NCBI GenBank assembly: GCA_963800975.1
Contig: CAWDDB010000014.1
Span: 434,001 to 498,000 of the forward strand
Direction of reading: 5' to 3'
Length of the DNA: 64,000 nt
DNA from: JALYGY01 sp963800975
GTDB taxonomy: Bacteria > Actinomycetota > Rubrobacteria > Rubrobacterales > Rubrobacteraceae
The translations under genes were made by a program, and so were the position numbers. The notes below the pieces were generated by a model that saw only the letters and a program-made list of their open reading frames with translations, was not told the origin of the DNA and ran no database searches. Shown one piece after another: positions 27,319 to 36,437 of the stretch (position 1 is the stretch's first letter; each line of letters begins with the position of its first letter).

Positions 27319-27748
27319 CGACCGTTATCCCCATGCTCCGGGCCGTGCCCTCGACGATCTTAGCCGCGCCATCTATGTCGGCGGCGTTCAGGTCCGGCAT
27401 CTTGGTCCTCGCGATCTCCTCGACCTGGGCCCTGCTAACGGTGCCGACCTTCTCCCGGTTCGGCTCGCCGCTGCCCTTGTCCACGGCCGCCGCCTGCTTC
27501 AGCAAGAAGGCTGCCGGGGACGTCTTGGTGATAAAGGTGAAGGAACGGTCCTCGTAGACCGTTATCTCCACAGGCACCACCTGGCCCATCTGCTCGCGCG
27601 TGGCGTCGTTGAACTGCCGCACGAACTCCCCGATGTTCACCTGCGCCTGGCCAAGGGCCGGTCCGACCGGCGGGGCCGGGTTGGCCTGGCCGCCGGTGAT
27701 CTGCAACTTCAGCTTGCGCGCAACGCGCCGTCCGCGCCCTCTACCCAT
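27311..27748 (-). CDS. rplK: 50S ribosomal protein L11
   Basis: L11 binds the GTPase-associated centre and is required for stringent-response activation. The 145-residue protein has LKLQITGGQANPAPPVGPAL and the C-terminal rRNA-binding domain with VEEIARTKMPDLNAADIDGA. The first eight residues (MGRGRGRR) are extra and basic; an alternative start is not evident. It follows nusG directly. Confidence 0.96.
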   Translation of the reverse strand: MGRGRGRRVARKLKLQITGGQANPAPPVGPALGQAQVNIGEFVRQFNDATREQMGQVVPVEITVYEDRSFTFITKTSPAAFLLKQAAAVDKGSGEPNREKVGTVSRAQVEEIARTKMPDLNAADIDGAAKIVEGTARSMGITVDG

Positions 27749-27761
27749 AAAAACCTCTCCC

Positions 27762-28295
27762 TTAGAGCTTTGCTACCTGGTTGAACGAGAGCTCCACCGG
27801 CGTCTCGCGCCCGAAGATGGAGACCAGCACCTTCAGCCTCGATTGGTCCACGTTGATATCCGAGATGGAGCCCGTGAAGTCCGAAAGCGGTCCGGCTATG
27901 ACCTTGACGGTCTCCCCTATCTGGTAGTCCACCGTGGTCTTGACCTTCTCGCGCTGCTCGGCGGCCTCGCCCGGGCGCAAGAGGCGTTCTACCTCGGCCC
28001 GGCTCAAGGGGGTCGGTTTATCCCCCGAGCCCACGATCTGGGTCACGCCGGGCGTCTGCCTGACCAGCTGCCAGGTGTTCTCGTTCATGTCCATGTTGAT
28101 AAGGATGTACCCGGGGAACTGGCGCTGGACCGTAGGCACCTTCTTGCCGTTCTTTATCTCGATGACGCTCTCGGTGGGGATGCTGATCTCCCCGAAGTGC
28201 CGCCCCAGACCGAGCGACTCGATCCGACGCTCCATGGTGGTGCGGACCTTGTTCTCGTGTCCCGAGTATGTGTTGACTACGTACCACTTCTTCAC
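27762..28295 (-). CDS. nusG: Transcription termination/antitermination factor NusG
   Basis: NusG binds the RNA polymerase clamp and links it to Rho or S10. The 177-residue protein has the NGN domain (KKWYVVNTYSGHENKVRTTM, GYILINMDMNENTWQLVRQT) and a KOW domain (GETVKVIAGPLSDFTGSISD). It lies between secE and rplK, the most conserved neighbourhood in bacteria. Confidence 0.97.
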   Translation of the reverse strand: MKKWYVVNTYSGHENKVRTTMERRIESLGLGRHFGEISIPTESVIEIKNGKKVPTVQRQFPGYILINMDMNENTWQLVRQTPGVTQIVGSGDKPTPLSRAEVERLLRPGEAAEQREKVKTTVDYQIGETVKVIAGPLSDFTGSISDINVDQSRLKVLVSIFGRETPVELSFNQVAKL

Positions 28296-28314
28296 AACGA
28301 AACGCTCCCGGTCA

Positions 28315-28584
28315 CTACGAAAAGACTATGCGCGCCAAGGCCTGGAACGCCAGGTCCCAGACGTAGATGTAGGCCGCGAGCGTGAGGACGATGATCAGGA
28401 CCACCGCCGTGCTCTGCCTGAGCTGGTCCCGGTCGGGCCAGGTGACCCGCCTGAGCTCGGCCTGCACGTCCCGGGCAAACTGCCGCGGCCCGGACAGGAA
28501 GCCCTGCCGCGGCTGCTGCTTCTTGCCCTGTTGTTTTTGTTTTTTGGTCTGGCCCTTGGCGGCCGAACCACGCTTGCTGCCCAT
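28315..28584 (-). CDS. secE: Protein translocase subunit SecE
   Basis: Clamps SecY together. The 89-residue protein has a basic Lys/Gln-rich N-terminus (KQQGKKQQPRQGFLSG), an amphipathic helix with FARDVQAELRRVTWPDRDQL and a single C-terminal membrane segment (AVVLIIVLTLAAYIYVWDLA). It is positioned between tRNA-Trp and nusG. Confidence 0.95.
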   Translation of the reverse strand: MGSKRGSAAKGQTKKQKQQGKKQQPRQGFLSGPRQFARDVQAELRRVTWPDRDQLRQSTAVVLIIVLTLAAYIYVWDLAFQALARIVFS

Positions 28585-28616
28585 CTATCTACTCACCTGA
28601 CTCCGTACGACAATAG

Positions 28617-28689
28617 CAGGGCAGGAGGGACTCGAACCCCCGACCTGCGGTTTTGGAGACCGCTGCTCTACCAACTGAGCTACTGCCCT
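28617..28689 (-). tRNA. trnW: tRNA-Trp (CCA)
   Basis: A 73-base cloverleaf. The acceptor arms AGGGCAG and CTGCCCT pair, the discriminator is G, the anticodon loop is CTCCAAA (anticodon CCA), and the T arm GTTCGAG is intact. The terminal CCA is not encoded. Confidence 0.97.
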
Positions 28690-28702
28690 TCGCCCAAGAC
28701 CC

Positions 28703-28852
28703 CTAGCGGGTCTCCCGGTGGATCGTGTGCTTCCTATCCCACGGGCAATACTTCTTTAGCTGGATCCGGTCCGGGGTGTTGCGCCGGTTCTTGCGCGTGT
28801 GGTAGTTCCGGCGCTTGCACTCCTCGCAAGCCAGCGTTACCAATTGTCGCAC
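28703..28852 (-). CDS. rpmG: 50S ribosomal protein L33
   Basis: A 49-residue L33 read from a GTG at 28852: MRQLVTLACEECKRRNYHTR, then NRRNTPDRIQLKKYCPWDRK and a C-terminal HTIHRETR. The first zinc pair (CEEC) is kept but the second CxxC is CPWD, so one of the four Cys is replaced by Asp. It may bind zinc with an Asp ligand or not at all. It sits between tuf2 and tRNA-Trp. Confidence 0.93.
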   Translation of the reverse strand: MRQLVTLACEECKRRNYHTRKNRRNTPDRIQLKKYCPWDRKHTIHRETR

Positions 28853-28913
28853 AATCTACCTCCGAATCACAGGAGCAGGGTCTCTCCCCGCCCCGTACCT
28901 TTAGCTGATCTTG

Positions 28914-30116
<1,203 letters not shown>

Positions 30117-30157
30117 TCCGGGGCTTCCTTTCTCTCTGTTACCTGGCGCGACCGAAG

Positions 30158-30231
30158 TAGCGGTGGCAGGACTCGAACCTGCGACACGCGGATTATGATT
30201 CCGCTGCTCTAACCAACTGAGCTACACCGCC
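30158..30231 (-). tRNA. trnM: tRNA-Met, elongator (CAT)
   Basis: A 74-base cloverleaf with anticodon loop ATCATAA and stem GCGGA/TCCGC. It lacks the three G-C pairs next to the loop that mark initiators, and position 1-72 pairs (as G-U), so it is the elongator; a CAT tRNA-Ile precursor cannot be fully excluded. No encoded CCA. Confidence 0.9.
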
Positions 30232-30271
30232 ACGCTCTCCGGAGGATCGGGGGCCTGAGCCCGGATCCCAG

Positions 30272-30344
<73 letters not shown>

Positions 30345-30356
30345 ATATTCTGTTTA

Positions 30357-30438
30357 TGGGGGCGGGAGGATTCGAACCTCCGTAGGCGAAGCCGGCAGAT
30401 TTACAGTCTGCTCCCTTTGGCCGCTCGGGCACACCCCC
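30357..30438 (-). tRNA. trnY: tRNA-Tyr (GTA)
   Basis: An 82-base tRNA with a long variable arm, as expected for bacterial tRNA-Tyr. Acceptor GGGGGTG/CGCCCCC, anticodon loop CTGTAAA (GTA), discriminator A. Confidence 0.96.
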
Positions 30439-30520
30439 CAAGCACGCCTAGGGGCCCGCGCCCCGAAACGCCCGGATATGGTAGCAAACGCCGCGAGGTT
30501 TTCAACGGACGCCCGCGCAG

Positions 30521-30592
30521 AGCCTGGGAAGGGATTCGAACCCCCGACCTGCCGCTTACAAGGCGGCTGCTCTACCACTGAGCTACCCAGGC
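30521..30592 (-). tRNA. trnT: tRNA-Thr (TGT)
   Basis: A 72-base cloverleaf. Acceptor GCCTGGG/CCCAGGC, anticodon stem GCCGC/GCGGC with loop CTTGTAA (TGT). The T stem contains two G-U pairs. Probably the first gene of the tRNA-tuf2-rpmG-tRNA-Trp unit; I could not identify a convincing promoter in the 175 bases upstream. Confidence 0.95.
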
Positions 30593-30767
30593 GTTCTAGC
30601 GGTCGGCCATCAGCTATCACCCTGTCGGCATCCGAGCTGGCCGTTCGCGACCACCGTGAGATCGCCCACGTTCATTCTAGCAGGCGTTGGTACCGCGCTA
30701 TCGCTCCGACACGGGAACCGTAACGGCGCGATCTCCTACCTCCCGGCGTCGGGACGCCGCATGGGGC

Positions 30768-31295
30768 TCAGTCGGCCCATTTGCTCTCTCGGAGTATCTG
30801 CGTGGCGATCTCCTTCACCGACATTCCCGAGGTGTCTATCTCGAAAGTCGCCCCATCCCCTCCCCGGTCCATCGAGCGCGCCTGCTCCATGGACCGTCCG
30901 GCCTGCGCCGCCGCCCGCGACCCGATCTCTCGTCTCCGTATCCTGTCCAGGAGTTCCTCTTGCGAAGCCAGAAGCCGGACCACCGTGAGGTCGACGCCAG
31001 GAACGGCGTGTCGTACGAAAGAGAGCTCGTGCTCCAGGTCGGCCATCACACCGACGAGGAGGAGACGGGGTGCGCCTGCGTCCCTCAGGTTGGCCCACAC
31101 CGCCGCCAGGTTGCGGGAGGTGAGATTCCTCCTGTCCGGATCGCGCGGCGGGGATGGATGAATGCGGTCCAACTCGTCCGTGTCTATGAGCGCGTGGGCA
31201 ACGCCGTCGGCTTCGAGTTGGTGGGAGATCTCGAAGGCCACCGCCGTCTTTCCGACGCCACCAGGGCCGGTGATAGCAAGAGTCGGGACGGCGAT
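30768..31295 (-). CDS. P-loop nucleotide-binding protein of unknown function, start unclear
   Basis: A small P-loop protein resembling nucleoside/shikimate-type kinases: LAITGPGGVGKTAVAFEISH (Walker A) followed by ALIDTDELDRIHP, LLLVGVMADLEHEL and an Arg-rich lid-like RDRI region (LDRIRRREIGSRAAA). Function not recognised. The frame is open only from a TAG at 31331-31329, and no ATG, GTG, TTG or CTG occurs before the P-loop; the first GTG (31241) lies inside it. I mark an ATC at 31295 as a tentative start. It overlaps the end of yacP and sits where Firmicutes carry sigH. It could be a pseudogene, a frameshift product or an unusual start. Confidence 0.6.
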   Translation of the reverse strand: MAVPTLAITGPGGVGKTAVAFEISHQLEADGVAHALIDTDELDRIHPSPPRDPDRRNLTSRNLAAVWANLRDAGAPRLLLVGVMADLEHELSFVRHAVPGVDLTVVRLLASQEELLDRIRRREIGSRAAAQAGRSMEQARSMDRGGDGATFEIDTSGMSVKEIATQILRESKWAD

Positions 31296-31299
31296 CTCG

Positions 31300-31803
31300 T
31301 CAGCCCTCGGCTCGACGGCGGATCTCCTCTAGCCTCCGTAGAGTCTCCGGCGATAGCCTGTCCGCGAGGCGAGACCGTCGAGGTACCTCGGGACTGCGCG
31401 TGACGGCGGGTAGCTCGTCGAGCAGGGCGGCGAACTCGCTCGGGGTGGCCCGCGAGACGCCACGCGCGAGCGCGGTCCGCTGCAGAGCAAAGTCTCCCGT
31501 GTAGACGGTGGCGGAAGCTCCCAGGCTGCCGAGCAGGCGCTCTATCACGTCGTCGGCCGACTCGCCCGGGGCGCTGTAGATCACGCGCACCACGCCGCCG
31601 GCGCGCGGCTCGATCCTCTCGGGCTCAGGGCCGCCCGCGGCGTCGAAGACGACGATTATCCGGCTCCCGGTCCAGCCCGCCGCCTTGAGCGTGTCGTTTA
31701 CGAGGAGCTCGCGCGAGGCGTCCAGGCCGCCCGTGATCCTGGTCCCGTAGCGCGGCAGGGCCCCGATCAGGTTGTAGCCGTCGAGGATCAGGTAAGAGGC
31801 CAA
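31300..31803 (-). CDS. yacP: NYN-domain endoribonuclease of the YacP/Rae1 family
   Basis: YacP (Rae1) in Bacillus is a ribosome-associated mRNA endonuclease. The 167-residue protein begins YLILDGYNLIGALPRYG with the catalytic Asp of the NYN/PIN fold, then IIVVFDAAGGPEP and GESADDVIERLLGS with the metal-binding acidic pair. The neighbourhood cysS-rlmB-yacP is the standard one. The 3' end overlaps the P-loop gene. Confidence 0.88.
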   Translation of the reverse strand: MASYLILDGYNLIGALPRYGTRITGGLDASRELLVNDTLKAAGWTGSRIIVVFDAAGGPEPERIEPRAGGVVRVIYSAPGESADDVIERLLGSLGASATVYTGDFALQRTALARGVSRATPSEFAALLDELPAVTRSPEVPRRSRLADRLSPETLRRLEEIRRRAEG

Positions 31804-31804
31804 C

Positions 31805-32509
31805 TCACCGTCCCCGCTGCCGTCTGGCCTCGTAGAGCAGGACCGCCGCCGCGACCGAGACGTTGAGCGACCCCACCGCCCCTAGCGTGGGGATGGAGAC
31901 CGTCCCGTCGCAGCCCTCGCGCACGAGCCTGCGCACGCCCCGGCCCTCGCTCCCGAGCACCAGGCCGACCGGACCCGCGAGGTACATGTCCGTGTACGCC
32001 GTCCCCCCTGCCTCGGCGGCGTAGACCCAGAGGCCCGCCTTCTTCATGGCGTCGATCGTCCGGCGCAGGTTGGTCACCCTCGCCACCGGCACGTGCTCGC
32101 TCGCGCCGGCGCTCGCCTTGACGGCGGCGGCGGTGACGCCGGCCGCCCGGTCCTTCGGGATAACGACGCCGCTCGCCCCGGCCCCGTCCGCAACCCGCAA
32201 GATCGCCCCAAGGTTCTGCGGGTCGGTGACGCCGTCGAGGACGAGCACCAGCGGGTCCGGGCCCTCCAGAACGTCTTCGAGCTCGACGTACGGGTAAGGG
32301 CCCACCCGCGCCGCCAGTCCCTGGTGGACGCCGCCGCGCGCTAGCTCGGCGACCCGTTGCTGGTTGACGTTACGCACGGGAACGCCGGCCGCTTGCGCCG
32401 CACCGGCGACGTCGCGGTGGCCCGTAGCGTCAAGGACCTCGTAGACCTCGCGACGCCCGCCGCGCAGCGCCTCGATCACCGGCCGGACGCCGTAGATGGT
32501 CTCCGGCAC
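31805..32509 (-). CDS. rlmB: 23S rRNA 2'-O-ribose methyltransferase, TrmH/RlmB family
   Basis: A SPOUT-class methyltransferase expected to methylate a 23S rRNA guanosine. The 234-residue protein has a small N-terminal substrate-binding domain (IYGVRPVIEALRGG) and the three SPOUT motifs: GVTDPQNLGAILRVAD, GLVLGSEGRGV and IPTLGAVGSLNVSVAAAV. The knot motifs are complete. It lies between cysS and yacP; the mini-RNase III gene often found here in Firmicutes is absent. Confidence 0.9.
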   Translation of the reverse strand: MPETIYGVRPVIEALRGGRREVYEVLDATGHRDVAGAAQAAGVPVRNVNQQRVAELARGGVHQGLAARVGPYPYVELEDVLEGPDPLVLVLDGVTDPQNLGAILRVADGAGASGVVIPKDRAAGVTAAAVKASAGASEHVPVARVTNLRRTIDAMKKAGLWVYAAEAGGTAYTDMYLAGPVGLVLGSEGRGVRRLVREGCDGTVSIPTLGAVGSLNVSVAAAVLLYEARRQRGR

Positions 32510-32512
32510 GGG

Positions 32513-33931
32513 CTAGCGACGGGCGAGGATCGGGCCTTCCGGGGTATCCTCGACCGCCCAGCCTTCCGCATCCAGCTCGTCGCGCAAACGGTCGGCGAGA
32601 TGCCAATCCTTCCCCCGCCGGGCCAGCTCCCTTTCGGCGACCCGCCGCAGGACGATCTCGCCCGGCTCCACACCAGCGTAGCGGACGGACACGCCGTCAA
32701 CTTCGGCGACGAGCTCTTCGGCGAGATCGAAACCGAACGTGGTCAGAACCTCGCGCACGGCCTCGGCCAGCGAGGCGAACTCCCGGGCGGCTTCGGGGCG
32801 GACGGAGATCTCCTGCCCCGCCCTCCCCGCGACCTCGAAGACCGCGGCGATAACCTCGGGGGTGTTGAGGTCGTCCCGCATCGCGGCATCGTAACGCTCC
32901 CTCAGCCAGAAGGCGAGCTCGTCGGAGATCCCCGAAGAAGTCTGCGAGCCGGAGAGCTGGCGGTAGAGGCGCATGAGGCGCTCGTAGGAGCGGCGTTTCT
33001 CGTCCAGTATCTCCTCGGAGTAATCGATGGGCTGCGAGTAGTGGCTCTGCAGGAACCACATCCTGACCGCGTTCCGGCCGTGGCGCTCCACCGCCGCTTC
33101 GACGTCGAGGATGTTGCCGATGGACTTCGCCATCTTGTCCGCTCCCCCGAGCGTAACCATCCCGTGGTGCGCCCACGCGCGAACAAAAGTCTCGTCAGGA
33201 TGGGCTGCGGCGCTCTGGGCGAGCTCGTTCTCGTGGTGAGGAAAGCGTATGTCCGTACCGCCGCCGTGCATATCCGCTCCGCCAGGCAGGTGCTTCTCGA
33301 CCATCGCGGAGCACTCGATGTGCCAGCCGGGACGCCCCGGTCCCCACGGGCTGTCCCACGAGGGCTCACCCGGTTTCGACGCCTTCCAGAGCGCAAAGTC
33401 CAGGGGACGCTTCTTACCAACCGTCTGGCCCTTTTCCGTCTCGCGCATCTCCTCTGTGCGCTGGTGGCTCAGGGCGCCGTAGGCCGAAAAGCTCTCGACA
33501 GAGTAGTAGACGTCGCCGTTGCCCGGGGCGTAGGCGTGATCCTTCTCGATCAGCTCCTCTATGAGCGAGATCATCTCCGGGATGTGCTCTGTGGCGCGCG
33601 GCTCGACGTCGGGCAGGCCGACATCCAGCATCTGCAAGCGCTCGTGGAAGGAGTCGGTGTAGCGGCCCACGACCTCCTGCCAGGACACGTCTTCCTCGTT
33701 GGCTTTATTGATGATCTTGTCGTCCACATCCGTGATGTTCTGGACAAACCGCACTTCGTAACCGCGGCTCTTCAAGTATCGGACCACCACGTCCCAGAAC
33801 AGGGGCGCCCGCGCGTTGCCGATGTGGATGTGGTCGTAGACGGTGGGCCCGCAGACGTAGAGACCGATCTTGCCTTCGGCTCCGACCTCGATCCGCTCGC
33901 CGCTCAGGGTGTCCCGCACGTTGATGCTCAT
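32513..33931 (-). CDS. cysS: Cysteinyl-tRNA synthetase
   Basis: Charges tRNA-Cys. The 472-residue class I enzyme has VYDHIHIGNARAPLFWDVVV (HIGH box), the zinc ligands Cys in YVCGPTVYD, Cys in WHIECSAMV and His in FPHHENELAQS, and the KMSKS box as KMAKSIGN. The start overlaps the gltX stop by four bases. Confidence 0.96.
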   Translation of the reverse strand: MSINVRDTLSGERIEVGAEGKIGLYVCGPTVYDHIHIGNARAPLFWDVVVRYLKSRGYEVRFVQNITDVDDKIINKANEEDVSWQEVVGRYTDSFHERLQMLDVGLPDVEPRATEHIPEMISLIEELIEKDHAYAPGNGDVYYSVESFSAYGALSHQRTEEMRETEKGQTVGKKRPLDFALWKASKPGEPSWDSPWGPGRPGWHIECSAMVEKHLPGGADMHGGGTDIRFPHHENELAQSAAAHPDETFVRAWAHHGMVTLGGADKMAKSIGNILDVEAAVERHGRNAVRMWFLQSHYSQPIDYSEEILDEKRRSYERLMRLYRQLSGSQTSSGISDELAFWLRERYDAAMRDDLNTPEVIAAVFEVAGRAGQEISVRPEAAREFASLAEAVREVLTTFGFDLAEELVAEVDGVSVRYAGVEPGEIVLRRVAERELARRGKDWHLADRLRDELDAEGWAVEDTPEGPILARR

Positions 33932-35220
33932 GTGCTCAGTCTAGCCTCTCTCGCCCGCTCTATCCTCTCCCTCGCCTCCTCGGGCCCGAGGACCACGAAC
34001 AACCGCGCCATCTCCGGTCCCCTGTTCCGGCCCGTGAGCGCGAGCCGCAGGGGATGGAGCAGATCGCGCGTCTTGATCCCACGCTCCTTCGCCCACGCCC
34101 GCAACTCGCCTACGAGATCCTGCGCCTCCTCCAGACTATCCAGTCGGCGACCTTCGATAGCTTCGGCCGCGTGGTCGAAGACCTCGTCGCTCGACTCCGG
34201 CAGCTCCCCGACGAACGACTCCGCGTCTACCGGCTCCAGAAGCTCCCGCAGCAGGCGCGGCGCGTCGGAGAGCAGCCGCATGTCCTCGCGGATAGCCCCC
34301 ACCGCCTGTAACTCTCGGCCCTGTGGCAGCGGTTCTTCGAGGAAGGGCTCCAGTCGCCGGCGCAGCTCGATTTCGGTGAGGCGCCGGACGTGTCGGGCGT
34401 TGAGGGAGATGAGGCGTTCGGCATCGAAGGCGGCCGGGCTCGCGCCGAGGCGGGACGGGTCCCACCCCGCGGTGAGCTCCCCGAGGTCTGCGAACTCCTC
34501 CCGGCCCTTGGGGTGCGTCCAGCCGAGGAGCGCCAGGTAGTTCACGAGCGCTTCCGGCAGGTACCCATCTCTCCGGTACTCATCGACGCTCGCGTCGCCG
34601 TGGCGTTTGGAGAGCTTCTTGCCGTCCGGGCCGAGGATCAGGCCGAGGTGGAGGAAGTCTGGCTCCGCGAAGCCGAGCGCCCGGTACAGGAGCGCCTGAC
34701 GGGCGGTGTTCGAGAGGTGCTCCTCGCCCCGGACGACGTGGGAGATACCCATCTCGTGGTCGTCAACGACGGCGGCGAAGTTGAATGAAGGGGTGCCGTC
34801 TGACTTGATGAGGACGAAGTCTTTGACGTCCCCGAAGGGGACGTTACCCCGCAGGTCGTCTCTGAACTTCCCGTCCCTCTCCGGCGGGCTGAAGTAGAGC
34901 GCCCTTCGACCCTCCTCGTCCTCGTCCTCGTAGGTCAGGCCCTCTTCCGAGAGGCGCGCGGCAGCGGCCTCGTAGAGCGCCCCTCGCTCGCTCTGGTGGT
35001 AAGGGCCCTCGTCGAATGAGATGCCGAGCCAGTCGAGGTTGTCCAGCAGATCCTGCTCGAACTCCGGTCTGCTGCGCGCCCTGTCGGTGTCCTCGACGCG
35101 TAGGATGAGATCCCCTTCGTAATACCTAGCGAGGAGGAGGTTGAAGAGCGCGGTGCGGGCGCCGCCGAGGTGGAGACGTCCGGTCGGGCTCGGGGCAAAG
35201 CGTGTCCTGACCCCGCTCAC
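33928..35220 (-). CDS. gltX: Glutamyl-tRNA synthetase
   Basis: Charges tRNA-Glu (and possibly tRNA-Gln if an amidotransferase is present elsewhere). A GTG at 35220 gives MSGVRTRFAPSPTGRLHLGG with the HIGH-type box HLGG; the longer open frame upstream is the shadow of ispF. The protein is 430 residues, shorter than the usual ~480, with GPDGKKLSKRHGDAS as the KMSKS box. The anticodon-binding region is therefore compact. Confidence 0.94.
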   Translation of the reverse strand: MSGVRTRFAPSPTGRLHLGGARTALFNLLLARYYEGDLILRVEDTDRARSRPEFEQDLLDNLDWLGISFDEGPYHQSERGALYEAAAARLSEEGLTYEDEDEEGRRALYFSPPERDGKFRDDLRGNVPFGDVKDFVLIKSDGTPSFNFAAVVDDHEMGISHVVRGEEHLSNTARQALLYRALGFAEPDFLHLGLILGPDGKKLSKRHGDASVDEYRRDGYLPEALVNYLALLGWTHPKGREEFADLGELTAGWDPSRLGASPAAFDAERLISLNARHVRRLTEIELRRRLEPFLEEPLPQGRELQAVGAIREDMRLLSDAPRLLRELLEPVDAESFVGELPESSDEVFDHAAEAIEGRRLDSLEEAQDLVGELRAWAKERGIKTRDLLHPLRLALTGRNRGPEMARLFVVLGPEEARERIERAREARLST

Positions 35221-35224
35221 CGGC

Positions 35225-35710
35225 CTAGCTTTCCTCCAGGAGGCACACGGCCTGGGCCGCGATCCCCTCACCCCTGCCCGCGAAGCCGAGCCCCTCGGTC
35301 GTCGTGCCGCGCACGGCGACCCGCGCGGGTTCCACGCCGAGGGCGGCGGCAAGGTTCGCCCTCATAGCGTCCCTGTGGTCCCGGATCTTGGGCCGCTCGC
35401 AGATCACGACCGCGTCCACGTTGGCGACGGTCCAGGACTCACCGACGAGCGCCCGGACCTCGCGCAAAAGCTCGATGGAATCTGCGTCCCTGTAGCGTTC
35501 GTCCGAGTCCGGGAAGTAGTGGCCGATATCCTCGAGCCCGGCCGCCCCGAGCAGGGCGTCGGTCACGGCGTGCGCCAGGACGTCGGCGTCGGAGTGGCCG
35601 ACCAGGCCGCTGGGGGACGGTATCTCGACTCCACCAAGGACGAGCCTGCGGCCCTCGTCCTGCCCGGCGAAGGCGTGGGCGTCTACGCCTAGACCGACCC
35701 TGTAGCTCAG
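35225..35710 (-). CDS. ispF: 2-C-methyl-D-erythritol 2,4-cyclodiphosphate synthase
   Basis: The cyclising step of the MEP isoprenoid pathway. The protein has the metal ligands in GLGVDAHAF (DxH), the GHSDADVLAHAVTDALLGAA motif, HYFPDSDERYRDADS and the C-terminal GTTTEGLGFAGRGEGIAA. There is no ATG, GTG or TTG at a fitting place. The best start is a CTG at 35710 overlapping the ispD stop as CTGA, giving 161 residues, the normal length. Confidence 0.92.
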   Translation of the reverse strand: MSYRVGLGVDAHAFAGQDEGRRLVLGGVEIPSPSGLVGHSDADVLAHAVTDALLGAAGLEDIGHYFPDSDERYRDADSIELLREVRALVGESWTVANVDAVVICERPKIRDHRDAMRANLAAALGVEPARVAVRGTTTEGLGFAGRGEGIAAQAVCLLEES

Positions 35711-36435
35711 CCGCGGACCCCGCGACGCTCGTGGTTGTGGGCGATCCCTCGCGCGGCCAGGATGGCCTCGGCCAGGACGAGATCGTCCGGGGAGGTCAGC
35801 TTGATGTTCGTCCTCTCCCCCGCCACGACGGCGACACGTCCGCCGTCTTCTTCGACCAGGGAGGCGTCGTCTGTGGCGGCGCGCAGGCGCTCGGTGGGTG
35901 CGGCGTAAACCCTGCGCAGCACGTCGAGCCTGAAGGCCTGCGGCGTCTGCACGGCCCGGAGCTTCGCGCGATCCAGCGTCGCGGAGACCGAACCGTTCTC
36001 CGCCACCTTTATGGTGTCCGAGACCGGGACCGCGGGCACCACGCCGTCCACGTCGCCGCTCGCCGCGGCGACGATACGTCCAACGAGCTCTGCCGTGACG
36101 AGGCAGCGGGATCCGTCGTGGATCAGGACCACCGTTCGGGGGTCTTCGTCGCACAGATGCAGGCCGCTGCGCGTGGAGAGTGAGCGGGCTTCCCCCGGCG
36201 CGGCGCAGCCGGCGAACTTGTCGATGCCAGCCCGGTACACGAGATCCTTGACGCGTTCGTGGTCGCCGACGACGTAGATCTTGCCGACCGCCGGGCAGTC
36301 CTCGAACGCCTTGAGGGTGTAGTAGAGGGCTGGCCTGCCGCGCAGGTCTATGAACTGCTTGGACCGGCCCATCCTGCTGCCGGTCCCGCCGGCGAGCACG
36401 AGCGCGATGGCCGAGCCGTAGGCGGGGGCCGAGAT
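35707..36435 (-). CDS. ispD: 2-C-methyl-D-erythritol 4-phosphate cytidylyltransferase (IspD)
   Basis: The CTP-dependent step before IspE and IspF in the MEP pathway. It has ALVLAGGTGSRMGRSKQFID (nucleotide loop), VLIHDGSRCLVTAELV, VPAVPVSDTIK, QTPQAF and TDDASLVEEDG. No ATG, GTG or TTG lies between the carD stop and the nucleotide loop except a GTG that would remove most of the first strand. An ATC at 36435, seven bases after GGAAAGG, is my tentative start (242 residues). The LAGGTGSRMG loop resembles TarI-like relatives, but the ispF neighbour supports IspD. Confidence 0.88.
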   Translation of the reverse strand: MSAPAYGSAIALVLAGGTGSRMGRSKQFIDLRGRPALYYTLKAFEDCPAVGKIYVVGDHERVKDLVYRAGIDKFAGCAAPGEARSLSTRSGLHLCDEDPRTVVLIHDGSRCLVTAELVGRIVAAASGDVDGVVPAVPVSDTIKVAENGSVSATLDRAKLRAVQTPQAFRLDVLRRVYAAPTERLRAATDDASLVEEDGGRVAVVAGERTNIKLTSPDDLVLAEAILAARGIAHNHERRGVRG

Positions 36436-36437
36436 TG

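Noticed and set aside
30679..30767. A promoter for the tRNA-tuf2 unit around TAGAAT at 30678-30673
   Set aside because: No acceptable -35 at 16-18 bases, so I could not support it.
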